NCBI GenBank assembly: GCA_025602905.1 | Contig: JAHLKI010000019.1 | Coordinates: 248,001 to 312,000, forward strand | Direction: 5' to 3' | Origin: Phlyctochytrium arcticum | Lineage: Eukaryota > Chytridiomycota > Chytridiomycetes > Chytridiales > Chytridiaceae | Length of the DNA stretch: 64,000 nucleotides | Shown here: positions 11,184-21,579 of the stretch, in pieces | How the letters are laid out: each line of letters opens with the position of its first letter | How positions within the stretch are numbered: position 1 is the first letter of the stretch | Notes under the pieces: generated by a model | Told to the model about the DNA's origin: nothing | The model's database searches: none | The model's input: the letters and a program-made list of their open reading frames with translations, nothing else | Made by a program: the position numbers and the translations under genes

Positions 11184-12011
11184 ATGTCCATCACAAAGTA
11201 CCTCTGGAGCGCATTCCTCGGCAATGTCGGCGGAAACACCATCCCCCTGCACGCGATCGTCACCCCCGTAAGTTGTTGGGTGGTCAGCCTTGTCTTACAT
11301 ATATCCCAAAACTGACATTTGTATGTCCCGCATATAGGTCCCATCAGTCCTCTTTCCCATCTCATTTGCCAGCGATCTCGTCGGCCTTGTCATCGACCGG
11401 TAAGTCCGGGGAAATTGGAGAATAGCACATTTTCAAGTGGATGCTCTAGCTAAACGATTTGAATACAGATTCCCTCCCAACTCTGTGGTTGCGACTCTTG
11501 GTGCTCGCGGCCTTTACGCACTTAGTTACTACACAACCGCTGCAGGATTGATCACATCCATCCCAACCCTGTTTACTGGACTGGCCGAGTACTTTACCAT
11601 CAGCGATGTCCGCGCCCCAGAGGTCAAGCGCAAGGCATTCCGCCACGGAATTATGAACCTTGCAGTCGGTAAGTCGTCGCCGATGCACGCGTCATGTTTT
11701 TGTCGGGCACTTTTACTGACAACTGATTACCAGCCGGCATCTCGCTCTTCAACTTCTTGGGCAAACGTCGGTCGATTGACTTTGCGCCCCCCGCCATGTT
11801 CAACATTGCCCTTTCCGGTGTGGGTCTCGTTCTCGCCGGCTGGAGCGCGCAGCTTCTCGGACAGATTGTCTTCAAGTACGGCGTTGGGGTCCGTCGCATG
11901 GGCACCACTCCTGCCGCGTCCAGCGCTCCGTCTTTGAACCCCAACCAAGACTTGGTTACCGAATTGGGATTGCCCACGATCTGGGGATCTTGCAAGACCA
12001 AGCGATTGTAA
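11184..12011 (+). CDS. DUF2231-type small integral membrane protein
   Basis: Exons: 11184-11267, 11338-11399, 11469-11668 and 11734-12011, giving 207 residues. The N-terminus places HAIVTPVPSVLFPISFASDL over the first membrane helix; this His-rich start before a hydrophobic block is typical of DUF2231. Further helices include LYALSYYTTAAGLITSIPTL and MFNIALSGVGLVLAGWSAQL. Acidic and basic loops (ISDVRAPEVKRKAFRHGIMN) lie between them. Fungal relatives are uncharacterised four-helix membrane proteins. The C-terminal about 45 residues are soluble and end CKTKRL. Confidence 0.75.
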
Positions 12012-12285
12012 ACAATGCATCTGTTCAGTCCGTTCAGCGTTCAAGCAAACGAAACAATAATTTTGATTAATTTTGGCAATACTGTACAAAAGTAAATAAC
12101 AACATAACGTCGCCCGTATGCAAATAGTAATGAGTCGGTTCCCAAATGGCTACGGCATAATGGTAGCTGGGAAACTATCCTAAGGCATATGACAGACCTC
12201 TTCGCAGATGTAGAGGTTGCCTGGATATATACATTCATACATCAGATCATGGAGATACAATAATTTAGACGTCTCGACAGAAAAT

Positions 12286-12609
12286 CTATGGGTTGTTTTG
12301 TTGGTGTGAGCTACTTGCAACTCTGAGACTTTCGCATTTCAAAAGATCATCCAATGTCTTTGCAGATATCAAGCATTGAGCAACGTTGGTGGAAAACCCT
12401 GTGTCTGCTCCCTGTTTCTGGTGACAGGCGTCAAGGCATTCCGATTTCCACTGCTGGACATCCTTGAGCCAGGCTTTGACTTCGGCAGCTTCTTTGGAAT
12501 CGCGTGGATTTTCAATGGTGGCCTTGTGTGCAACAAGCAGGACATTCTCGAAATTCCCACAAGCCGAATCGCAATCTTTGGGTGTTGGTCGCTCGTTGTT
12601 GTTGACCAT
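12286..12609 (-). CDS. Small protein with two widely spaced CX3C pairs (107 aa)
   Basis: A single open exon starts at 12609 and is divergent from the dioxygenase gene with only about 100 bp between starts. It encodes a mostly helical protein with CDSAC at residues 13-17 and CLDAC at 58-62, plus single Cys in VAQCLIS and LLKCES. Paired CX3C motifs recall the small-TIM and CHCH oxidoreductive fold, but the 40-residue gap is too long for the TIM9/10 class. There is no signal peptide. Function unknown; it could be an intermembrane-space protein. Confidence 0.5.
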   Translation of the reverse strand: MVNNNERPTPKDCDSACGNFENVLLVAHKATIENPRDSKEAAEVKAWLKDVQQWKSECLDACHQKQGADTGFSTNVAQCLISAKTLDDLLKCESLRVASSSHQQNNP

Positions 12610-12711
12610 TTTGCAGCAGTCTGGTGTGGAATAATAGGATACCGCAAGAGATCAGGCTCCTTCGATCTTCCAAAAAGTTCAAGAACAACCCTACCTTTAA
12701 CACTGACAGGA

Positions 12712-13743
12712 ATGTCGTCAAAGCGCAAAGCGAGAGGCAAGTCCTCTGAACCCGATCGCAAGCGGTCAAGGCCTGCTAGTCTGGAGGAGGAAGAGGAAAT
12801 ATTGGACCCGGCATGGCCACGAACAGTCCAAGCAGGCACTGGCAAAGTCCTAGTGGACAAGATGGTGGAAACGCTTTGGCCAACGTCGAGCGAAGAACTT
12901 AGACAGACGTTCAAGAAAAACGGATACTTGTTAATCAGACAGGCAATTCCTCGCAGTCAAGTTGAATCTGCCCGCTCTGTCATACTAGGCGATATGCTTT
13001 CCACCGGGTTTCTGGATGATGATACATATCTCGATGCCTGTATTTCCTCAACGGCTGATGGGGATGGACCCAAATTACTGAATCGACAAGATCTGGCGCA
13101 ACGAGCAGAGTTGAATTCTGTTTTGGAACATGAAACCCTGCAAGGCATATTTGAGGATTTGTTCCACGAGTGCCGAGAAGATCAAGAACCATTGCAAGAA
13201 CCAGAACAAACGGGGTTGGGGAGACGGAACAACGATCCGATTCTTGTTCCAAAACGCCAGCAGAAGCCGCCAAATACTTGTTCTTGCTCCGATCCAGCAG
13301 GACAAACAACGGTTCGACCCCTTCCATACAAATGGCTAAGAGCAGTAGGCCCAAACCTCAACACCGGCCCGCATATCGACCGAGTCTACTTCGCGAAAAT
13401 CCCATCCATCATAACCGCCTGGGTCCCCCTAGGCGACAACGCCACAACTCTCGGATCCATCATAGTCGCTTCAGGATCTCACCAATCCCCGCATTTCGCC
13501 AAATTTCGACAAGTCTATGGATCAACCACCGTCGGAAAAGACGGCACGCATAGTGGTTGGGTATCCCAAGATCCCGCGGACATTGACGTAAAATTTGGTC
13601 TTGAAATTGAATGGAAATCGGCGGATGTCAGGATGGGAGATGTGGTTGTGCTGGATAAGGATTTATTGCACATGTCGTCGAATAACGTTTGCCGACCTCC
13701 TACGTATCGACTGAGTTGTGATGTTCGGTGGGTTTGTATATAG
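12712..13743 (+). CDS. Phytanoyl-CoA dioxygenase (PhyH)-like Fe(II)/2-oxoglutarate oxygenase
   Basis: Intronless, 343 residues from the ATG at 12712. An N-terminal basic, nuclear-signal-like segment (SSKRKARGKSS, DRKRSRPAS) precedes the oxygenase domain. That domain begins FKKNGYLLIRQAIPRSQVES, the usual PhyH entry helix. The iron-binding HxD is in NTGPHIDRVYFAK; the distal region is DLLHMSSNN followed by YRLSCDVRW, which carries the Arg that would hold 2-oxoglutarate. The domain is also found in many proteins that do not act on phytanoyl-CoA, so the substrate is open. Its last about 75 bp were copied into the downstream array (see 17969). Confidence 0.82.
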   Translation: MSSKRKARGKSSEPDRKRSRPASLEEEEEILDPAWPRTVQAGTGKVLVDKMVETLWPTSSEELRQTFKKNGYLLIRQAIPRSQVESARSVILGDMLSTGFLDDDTYLDACISSTADGDGPKLLNRQDLAQRAELNSVLEHETLQGIFEDLFHECREDQEPLQEPEQTGLGRRNNDPILVPKRQQKPPNTCSCSDPAGQTTVRPLPYKWLRAVGPNLNTGPHIDRVYFAKIPSIITAWVPLGDNATTLGSIIVASGSHQSPHFAKFRQVYGSTTVGKDGTHSGWVSQDPADIDVKFGLEIEWKSADVRMGDVVVLDKDLLHMSSNNVCRPPTYRLSCDVRWVCI

Positions 13744-14957
13744 ATTTAGGTAATGGGGATTTGGCCAGGACGGCATATCACAATTGAATTTCAGCAACAG
13801 GCACTACTTACCGATCTTGGTTTACATCCCATTCAAAATAACAGAAACATACCCCCTTCTCGTTCCCACCGTTCATCAATACACAAATTGCCCATAATTT
13901 CTCTCAGTATCTGTTCAACGGTTTGATTTAGACCCTCCGCGGACGACAAAAGCCCATGACCCGAAGGTATACATTCACTTTTCTATCCCGGGGAGACTGT
14001 ACTCTCCTATTGGTTTGGATCCTACGTAATATCTGTCCTGCCCTGTCTAATTAACTACAACTGTCTCTATCTGTCTTTAGGTTGTCCCGCAACAGGCATG
14101 TATGTTTCTTTTTCTAGAGCTATATTTTCCTTGTCTACCGTAATGTCTTGTTAACTAACAGTCTTTCAGAGAGACTGTCGTTCTCATTTGCATGTCCAGC
14201 TAACACATCTGGCACTTTTACATGTACCTATCCCCGTCTTCACCTATCCATCAGATTGATGGAGCGCACGAGTACACACCTTAGTGGGTGGTACACGTAT
14301 TTATACCTGACAGACTATCGATCATCGAACATTTTACTCAGTTAAATACCCTGCATGCAGACTATCCATTACACGGCTAGTTACTGCCGAATTCCAAGAG
14401 GTTGCAATCTATCGTTTTTACTTCTTCCATTTCAATCTTACGATAAGAATTGATGGCTGCCAACTAACATTTTATTTTTTTTCAATCTGTGACTGTAACT
14501 TTTGAGCTCTCCATTTTCCTTCCGTCTGTGTCTTACTATAGCCCCTGACTTGCATGCCGAACTGACATCAACTACCTTTCGAGTCAGAGAGAGTGCCATC
14601 TATCTTTGTATCTTCTTCTTGACCCATACCTGTTATCCAGCTGACCACGGTTACATTTAAGGCACTCGTTTATGGATTTGTACAGCTAAGGGATATTCTC
14701 AGCTGAACGAAAGTAGATTATCCGCATGACGAATTTGCACATTATTACAGTACTCCAACATCAATGGCAATTCCACAAGTCTCATTAGCAATATAAATAT
14801 CCCAGAACAAATAACAGCGATAAAAGATGAAGCGTGGAGAGAAAAGACAGCGGGAATGCGGTTACTGTCCAGCGTTGCAGTGTCAACGGTTGGTATGAGG
14901 CCTGATCGCTCAGACGGCAAAAGATGACAATGCAACAATAAGGGGCCCATCAAATTA
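13744..14957. other. Intergenic region between convergent genes, left edge of the duplicated array
   Basis: No gene seen. The right part (about 14700-14957) is the 3' flank of family copy A and resembles the 3' flank of copy C (about 18650-19050), including shared AAGATGAAGCGTG and CAATGCAACAATAAGGGGCC phrases. The duplicated unit therefore extends well beyond the coding exons. Confidence 0.55.
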
Positions 14958-15759
14958 CTACAGACTGCCAAAACAGAGGACAGCAACGACGATTAGAGCA
15001 AGTACATTGCTTATCGTCGCCGGGACCTCGCGACGGGTACCATGAGATGTGAAACGAGCCAAATCCGGGAGAGGGGCCGGTTCTACCATAGATCCTGTCG
15101 CCGGAGTTCTTGTACCAGGCAGCGGCATGTCGACCTCAATGTTCACACCAATCGAAAAGCAGAAAAATTCAAAGCAAACTGTTCGGTTTTTGAGAGATTG
15201 CCAATTTGTTCCCCAGGAAAGCTGCCCTTGACGGTCCTGCGTAAACATGTTTGTGTAAGGTTGCTCGCGCGCCATGTCGTCTGTTACATTGATAGCCAAA
15301 AGTGGGAAAGGGAGTTGACCGGAACTTTTGCGGTTTGGTTATGCATCTATATAGTGGTAGCCGAAACAATAGTTTAGAATATGTAGAATATAAAAGAACG
15401 TGGAGAGTGGAGCAACATACCAATACGGCTTCAGCGATCCGTTTAGATGGCATAGAAAAAAGCATGCCCGTTACTGAATTCTCATTGGCATCAATGTACT
15501 TTGCGACGACAGAACATTTTTTGGATTCCTCAGCAACATTCTCATCCTTTGCAAAAAACTCCATATACTCCTTGTACAGCCCCTTCATATTGTACACGAG
15601 AAAGCTACCGCTTTGAATCTCGTCGTTGAAGCGCGGGGGCGGCAGGCACTCTGCACCCTTCGGCATGCAGATCTGGGGTCCCATCGCATCCACAGCGTCG
15701 AATCGTCCATAAGCGCTGGTAACCAGAAGAAGCAAGCTTGCGAGACTGAGGAGGTTCAT
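14958..15759 (-). pseudogene. Array copy A: secreted, anchored family protein, frameshifted
   Basis: Exon 1 is 15421-15759 (113 codons, ends at TTG|gtatgt) and exon 2 is 15346-14958. Exon 1 encodes a signal peptide (MNLLSLASLLLLVTSAYG) and the family start with ICMPKGAEC and KKCSVVAKY. In exon 2, the T-run after VPV(N/D)S is one base shorter than in the other four copies. The frame is lost and a stop follows within a few codons. The downstream reading is otherwise intact (LSWGTNWQSLKNRTV, C-terminal hydrophobic tail ending CFGSL). Either this is a young pseudogene or the base call is wrong. A G25 tract sits about 50 bp upstream of the start. Confidence 0.8.
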
Positions 15760-16963
15760 GATATGAGAGATGGCTGTTGAGCAGCAAGCAGTTCGCCAGA
15801 GCGGATGGGGGGGGGGGGGGGGGGGGGGGGGATTAACCCAAGTTCATGTTGTGTTATATGTTACGGACTCGCGGAGTACCGCTGATGGCTACCACGACAG
15901 TCGATAGAAGGTTCTCATCTACTCGTGCGTGTGTACACTAGGTACAAAGCGCCAGGCAAAGAAGGCATCAGACCGATTCAAACAGGCAACTGAGTCAATC
16001 CACGTAGCCCACGTCAACACCATCTCGCGAAGTGGACCGCCTGGTTAGATCTGAGCCGTCCCAGACGCGTCGCGCTCCCAAATGCCATAAACCGGCCGTA
16101 AATGCCTGGGAAAGACTCCCTGGGAGCCAGCCACAGCGAGCACTGATGGAAGGCGTAAATCCTGAATGCAAGTTGACTTGATGTAAGAGTAGTATTGAGA
16201 CAACTTTTGGCTCGTCATCTATAAAAACGGGCATGAACAACGGGAAATCGATACGTATAATTCCGCTCGAAAATTTGTTTGGTTGGGCTAGAGTGGGGAG
16301 ATCGATACAAGGAGACTGCATAGCTACGTAACTAAAACATTAATGAACTGTATGAATCTGTATGACCCAATTAAGCAATCTATGGGCAATCGGCTGCCCA
16401 AAACTTTGGAAGGAGTTATGTGTGATTGACATTTGCTGCTGAGAAGAACACGAGATTGGTAAATCTGGAGGAGGAAGGCAACCAAATGTATATCGCGAGC
16501 TTAATTTTTCTTGTATCTACCTTTTCACTTGGTGTGTAGAGCAAACCTTCTTGCACAAAAGCTATGTGGGAGGATACTTAGCAGGGGTAAGTGGAAAACA
16601 TATGCAGGATCAATGATTTTCTTGAGGGGAATAATTTGGGGATGGAGGGACAAGGACGGGGAAGGGAACAGTAGTTTTAAGGATAGTGTCATTATTTCAA
16701 GGCCGGGCATGCTGATGTCCGTTGGTCAAAACAGAAACGGTACCAAAGGTTATAAATTCCGTACTTTATAGCCAGGCCAACAAATGGCGTCTCCCACAGA
16801 CGAGACAGACGATAAGAGGGGCACTCCAGCCGGCTCAACTTCCGCTCAAGCAAAACATATGGTCACACCAGCGTCTGCACAGAGTAGAACCTTCTCTCGA
16901 CAGTCGTAACTCGATTAGCATGTATATAGCTGCGTGCTCAATAGCCATTTCTTCCCTCATAAC
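15760..16963. promoter_or_regulatory. Bidirectional promoter region between array copies A and B
   Basis: This head-to-head intergenic region matches the C-D region (19860-20813) over long stretches. Examples are the GATTAAC(C/G) leader, CAACTGAGTCAATCCACGT, the (C)ATCTCGCGAAGTG block, and the R1 block (16141-16210) ending GAGACAACTTTTGGC. The part nearest B (for example GGGCAATCGGCTGCCC at about 16383) reappears upstream of E at about 21928. Conserved flanks suggest shared regulation of all copies. Confidence 0.6.
15807..15831. repeat. Poly(G)25 tract upstream of copy A
   Basis: Twenty-five consecutive G, 48 bp before the A start codon. The same position next to copy C has only GGGG. Such a run is prone to slippage in replication, and also to sequencing or assembly error. 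Confidence 0.85.
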
Positions 16964-17747
16964 ATGACCCCTCTCAGTCTCGCAAGCTTGCTTCTTCTGG
17001 CTGCCAGCGCCTACAGCCAACCTTTCGAAGGTGTGCTGGAACCCAAGATCTGCGTGCCGAAAGGAGTGGAATGCCTCGCACTTTCGAACGTCGACGTGAT
17101 TGAAAGCGGTAGCTTTATTGTGTACAATGTGAAGGGGCTAAACAAAGAATATATGGACTTTCACGCAAATGTTGCAGAGCCCGCTAACAAATGTTCTGTC
17201 ATCGCGGAGTACATCGATGCCGATGAGAATGACATGACGGACTTGCTTTTTGTCATGTCATCTGAACGGTTTGCTGAAGCCGTATTGGTACGTTGTTTTA
17301 CTTTTCACGTTCTTATATATTCTACATATTCTAAACTACTGTTTCGGCTACCTATAGGTGCATAACCAAACCGCAAAGGTGCCGGTCGACTCCTTTTTCC
17401 CACTTTTGGCTATCAATGTTCGAGACGACATAGTCCCAAAGCACCCTTCCCCAAACATGTTTTTGCCGGGGCATCAGGGGGTGCTTTCCTGGGGAACAAA
17501 TTGGCAGTCTCTCAAAAACCGAACAGTTGACTTCAACTTTTTCTGCTTTTCATTTGGTATCCCCATTGAAGTCAACATCCCCAAGCCAGGTACGAAAACT
17601 CAGGCGCCGGGGTCTGTTGCAAAGCCGGCCCCTCTCCCGGATCTGGCTCACTTCACATCTCATGGTCACCGTCCCGAGGTTATGGCAACAATAAGCAGTG
17701 CACTTGCTGGAATCGTCGTGGCGGTCCTCTCTTATGGCAGTCTGTAG
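16964..17747 (+). CDS. Array copy B: secreted, probably anchored family protein (intact)
   Basis: Exon 1 is 16964-17287 and exon 2 is 17358-17747, giving 237 residues. It starts with a signal peptide (MTPLSLASLLLLAASAYS). The ectodomain has conserved ICVPKGVEC, ESGSFIVYNVKGLNKEYMDF, KCSVIAEYID, VHNQTAKVPV, LSWGTNWQSLKNRTV and an FFCFS block. NQT and NRT are possible N-glycosylation sites. The C-terminus is a short hydrophobic stretch without a charged tail (ALAGIVVAVLSYGSL), as in GPI-anchor signals or tail anchors. No known domain is recognised. It forms a head-to-head pair with copy A. Confidence 0.8.
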
Positions 17748-17968
17748 TAATTCGATGGGTCTCTTATTGATGCATATCATATTTTGCCGTTTGAGCGGCC
17801 AGGGCTGCCAGGCCTCATACCAACCCTTGACACTGCAACGCTGGCATTCCCGTGGGCTTTTCTTTTACCAGCTGCCCCTTTTTTGTTTGATAAATAGGCG
17901 GTATCCTTACTGCCATACCAACGTACTCATATACTTACTTTTACTTAATTACATACCATACTACTTTG

Positions 17969-18036
17969 ACATGTCTTTGAATAATGTTTGGCGTCCTCCT
18001 ACGTATCGTGATGTTCGGTGGGTTTGTATACAGATT
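17969..18036 (+). pseudogene. Copied 3' fragment of the PhyH-like gene
   Basis: About 68 bp matches the end of the dioxygenase gene (13667-13745): the same CCTCCTACGTATCG and TGATGTTCGGTGGGTTTGTATA blocks, with one 9-base deletion and a few substitutions. The fragment lies left of copy C in the same layout as the true gene lies left of copy A. It marks the left side of the duplicated segment. Confidence 0.8.
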
Positions 18037-19050
18037 GAGATTTTTTTTTAGATTGGCGAGAGAAAACAAGAACTGCCAGCTTTGTTTACATCACATATGA
18101 AAAATATTTGAACGTACCTGCTCGTGAACCACAGTGCATCAGTACAAAAGTACTTGAGTTACAAAGGGCCCACGCTTTTGCTTTTGCAGCGAACGTTGCG
18201 AATGATCGGAATTCACCGGAGGTGCCTAAATGGATTAGTGATGTATCCCGGATTTACCCGAAGGTAATAACTGGGCATTAGCCCAGTAGCCCCCGGAGCT
18301 TCTGCGGATCTTCCCATACGCAAATAGATAGTATTTCTTCTGAGACTGTGAACAGTTATGGTATCACTGGGAATCTAGCAAGAATCCATTTGACTACCTC
18401 CTGATACACTTGTCTCTGTGTGTGGGATTTCATTAGATTCTGTATGGGTATAGGCGAGACTCTCTCTCAGGCACGAGGATTCGACGAGCGCAACAAAGCG
18501 CAACAACGATTAACTATACCGGTACCGTTGGCTTTGGTTGAGTACTTTCTTGCCGCCCTTTTACATCGCTCAATCACGTCGCTGGCCAGACTGGTCGGCT
18601 TGGGAACAACGGTAGACACTTGGAAAGAAACATGGTCTTCCTTCAATGTTGGATATTCTGAGGTGAACACAAGTACATTATCAGCATGACGCATTGTGTA
18701 TATTACACCACTCCAGTACAGGCATTTTTTTATATATGAACAAAACAAGTAGCAGTGGTAAAAGATGAAGCGTGAAGAGAAAAGCCAGCGGCAAAGTTTT
18801 TTCGATCGATCTATATATCTATTTTCTTACACGCAGAGGAAGAACCCTGGGAAGAACCTATACATGTGAGGCCAAGCGTGGCTTGGACAGGTGATTAGGT
18901 AATGAATGCCGGAGTGCGAAGTCTTCACCATCCAACAAAGTTCCGCATGCAATATCAAAGGATGGGGTATGAGGCCGCGGAGTGAGGCCGAGGCCGGGCC
19001 GCTCAGACGGGTAAAGATGGCAATGCAACAATAAGGGGCCCACCGAATCA
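18037..19050. other. Intergenic, 3' flank of copy C
   Basis: No gene seen. The right half is the diverged duplicate of the 3' flank of copy A. A short plus-strand open frame (18420-18689) has no counterpart beside copy A and is not called. Confidence 0.45.
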
Positions 19051-19859
19051 CTACAGACTACCACAATAAAGGACCGCAATGACGATTACAGCAAGTACAC
19101 TGCTTATTGTCGCCGTGACCTCGCGACGGGCACCATGAGATGCGAAACGAGCCAAATCCGGAAGAGGGGTTGGTCCTCCCAAAGATTGCGGCGCCTGAGT
19201 TCTTGTACCTGGCAGCGGCACGTTGACCTCAGCGTTCACACCAGACGAAAAGCAGAAAAATTCAAATCGAACTGTGCGGTTTTTGAGAGTTTGCCAGTTT
19301 GTTCCCCAGGAAAGCACCCCTTGATGGTCTGGCATGAACATGTTTGTGTAAGGTTGCTCGCGGGCTATGTCGTCTCTAACATTGATAGCCCAAAGCGGGA
19401 ATAAAGAATCGACCGGAACCTTTGCAGTTTGGTTATGCACCTATATAGCGATGGCCGAAAAATAGGTTAGAATACACAGGCCAAATCTTGGATGTGGAAA
19501 GTGAAACAACATACCAATAGGGCTTCAGCGAACCGTTTAGATGACATGGAAAAAAGCATGCCCATCACTGAATTCTCATCGGCATCGATGTACTTTGCGA
19601 TGACGGAACATTTTTTGGATTCCTCAGCAACTTTGGCATCTTTAGCAAAAAAGTCCATATACTCTTTGTTCAGGCCCTTCATGCTGTACACGATCAAATT
19701 CCCGCTTTCAATCTAGTCGGAAGGCCGGGGCCAGAGGCATTCCACTCCTTTCGGGACGCAGATCCTGCCTTCCAGCGTGGTATTTTCCAAAACTTCGAGG
19801 GATTGGCTGTAGGCACCGGCAGCCAGAAGAAGCAAGCTTGCGAGATTAAGGAGGTTCAT
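19051..19859 (-). pseudogene. Array copy C: family protein with in-frame stop
   Basis: Exon 1 is 19515-19859 and exon 2 is 19440-19051; splice sites are conserved. The signal peptide reads MNLLNLASLLLLAAGAYS and the RICVPKGVEC block is present. At 19713-19715 a TAG replaces the Glu codon that precedes IESG in copies D and E. The rest of exon 1 and all of exon 2 remain open (LSWGTNWQTLKNRTV, hydrophobic tail LAVIVIAVLYCGSL). The single stop in an otherwise clean reading frame points to recent loss. It forms a head-to-head pair with copy D. Confidence 0.82.
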
Positions 19860-20813
19860 GATATGAGAGATGGCTGTTGAGCAAACAGTTCGCGAGCGCG
19901 AATTGGGGAGGATTAACGAAAGTTCATAGTGTTATATGTGATGGATTCACGGAGCTTCGCGGAGCCTGGCGGAGGGCCGCTGATGGCTACTACGACTGTC
20001 AAAAGAACGTTCTCACGGGGTACAAACCGCCAGACAAAGAAGGCAACTGAGTCAATCCACGTCGCCCAAGTCGACACTATCTCGCGAAGTGCGACCATTT
20101 CGGCCATTTTCGCGATACTCGATTAATTCTTGTTGAGGTTGGACTGAACTTGTGGGGAGACGGCCCTGTTATCGTGGATCTGAGCCCATAAACCGTCCAT
20201 AAATGCCTGGGAAAGATGCTGGATTTGACCTTTCCTCACAACAATTGTGAGCACTAGCACTGATGGAAAGCGTAAATCCAGACTACAACTAAAATGATGT
20301 ACTAGGTACTGAGACAACTTTTGGCCTTTCATATGTGCAATCCAACATATGTATCGAACTTTATTGTTTCATGTTGCTAGCTGTTCACTTGGTGTCGACA
20401 ATTATTTTTTTTACAGAAACTGGTTGCGTTGATGTCCGTCGGTCAAAACAGACGAGAAAGTCGTAACGGAGGTTATAAATTCCTTTCTTCACCCACTTCA
20501 CCGGACTCTCTGTGTACATGACAGCCCAAGCGCGATTGGGAGCGCTTTGGGGAGCGCTAACAAAAAAGGGCGTCTCCCAACAGATAAGAAAAAACAAAAC
20601 TATGATACCAGTATATACGAGTATATATGGAACTCCCAGACAAACACCACACGCAATGGACCCCACAACCCCCTAAGACTCTGGTATGTACCAGAGAATT
20701 TCCTTTTGTCGGCTATATATTTGCAGAAGAGAACGGGGAGAACTTTCTTTCGACAGTCGTAGTAACTCCTCGAGTAGCCAGCTCCTGCCTGCTCAATAGC
20801 CATATCTCATATC
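19860..20813. promoter_or_regulatory. Bidirectional promoter region between array copies C and D
   Basis: Equivalent of the A-B region, about 250 bp shorter. It carries the R1 block (20259-20325). Leaders next to the start codons are nearly identical in copies A, C, D and E (GCTCAAYAGCCATMTCTCATATC before ATG; B differs slightly), suggesting co-regulated transcription or translation. Confidence 0.55.
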
Positions 20814-21579
20814 ATGAACATCCTTAGTCTCGCAAGCTTGCTTCTTCTGGCTGCCGTCGCCTACAGCCAACCTCCGGAAGGTGTGCTGGAACCCAAGATC
20901 TGCGTGCCGAAAGGAGTGGAATGCCTCTGGCCCCGGACATTCGAAGAGATTGAAAGCGGTAGCTTTATCGTGTACAGTATGAAGGGCCTGAACAAAGAGT
21001 ATATGGAGTATTGGGAAAAGCCCAAAAAATGCTCTGTCAATGCGGAGTACATCACTGCCGAGGAGCACGAAATGAAGGTCGTATGCCATATGAACGGTTC
21101 CCTAATGCCGTATTGGTATGTTGTTCCACTCTCCACGTTCTTTTATATTCTACATATTCTAAACTATTATTCCGGCTACCACTATATAGATGCATAACCA
21201 AACCGCAAAAGTTCCGGTCGACTCCTTTTTCCCGCTTTTGGCTATCAAAGTTAGAGACGACATAGCCCGTCAGCAACCTGCGCCAAATGCATTTATGCCG
21301 GACCATCAAGGAGTGCTTTCCTGGGGAACAGATTGGCAATCTCTCAAGAACCGAACAGTTCGCTTTGACTTTTTCTGCTTTTCGATTCGTGTGAGCATTG
21401 AGGTCAACATGCCGCTGCCAGGTACGAAAACTCAGGCGCCGGGATCTGTGGTAGAATCAACCTCTTTCCCGGATTTTGCTCGTTTCACATCTCATGGTCA
21501 CCGTCCCGAGGTCATGGCAACAATAAGCAGTGTTCTTGCTGTAATTGTAATGGCGATCCTCTCTTGTAGCAATCTTTAG
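20814..21579 (+). CDS. Array copy D: family protein needing a shifted splice donor
   Basis: The signal peptide is MNILSLASLLLLAAVAYS, followed by ICVPKGVEC and IESGSFIVYSMKGLNKEYME. The end of exon 1 has lost about 10 bases relative to B and E. Using the family donor (after 21115) gives phase 2 and an immediate TGA. An alternative donor at 21081 (GTC|gtatgc) restores phase 0 onto exon 2 (21190-21579), at the cost of about a dozen residues. Exon 2 is intact (LSWGTDWQSLKNRTV, tail LAVIVMAILSCSNL). So D is either functional through a new donor or a third broken copy. Confidence 0.6.

Noticed and set aside
12286..12609. Small TIM (Tim8/9/10/13) chaperone
   Set aside because: The two CX3C pairs are separated by about 40 residues; the TIM class has about 11-16.
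18420..18689. 90-codon ORF between copies B and C
   Set aside because: Without a counterpart in the matching flank of copy A, no signal peptide and no domain.
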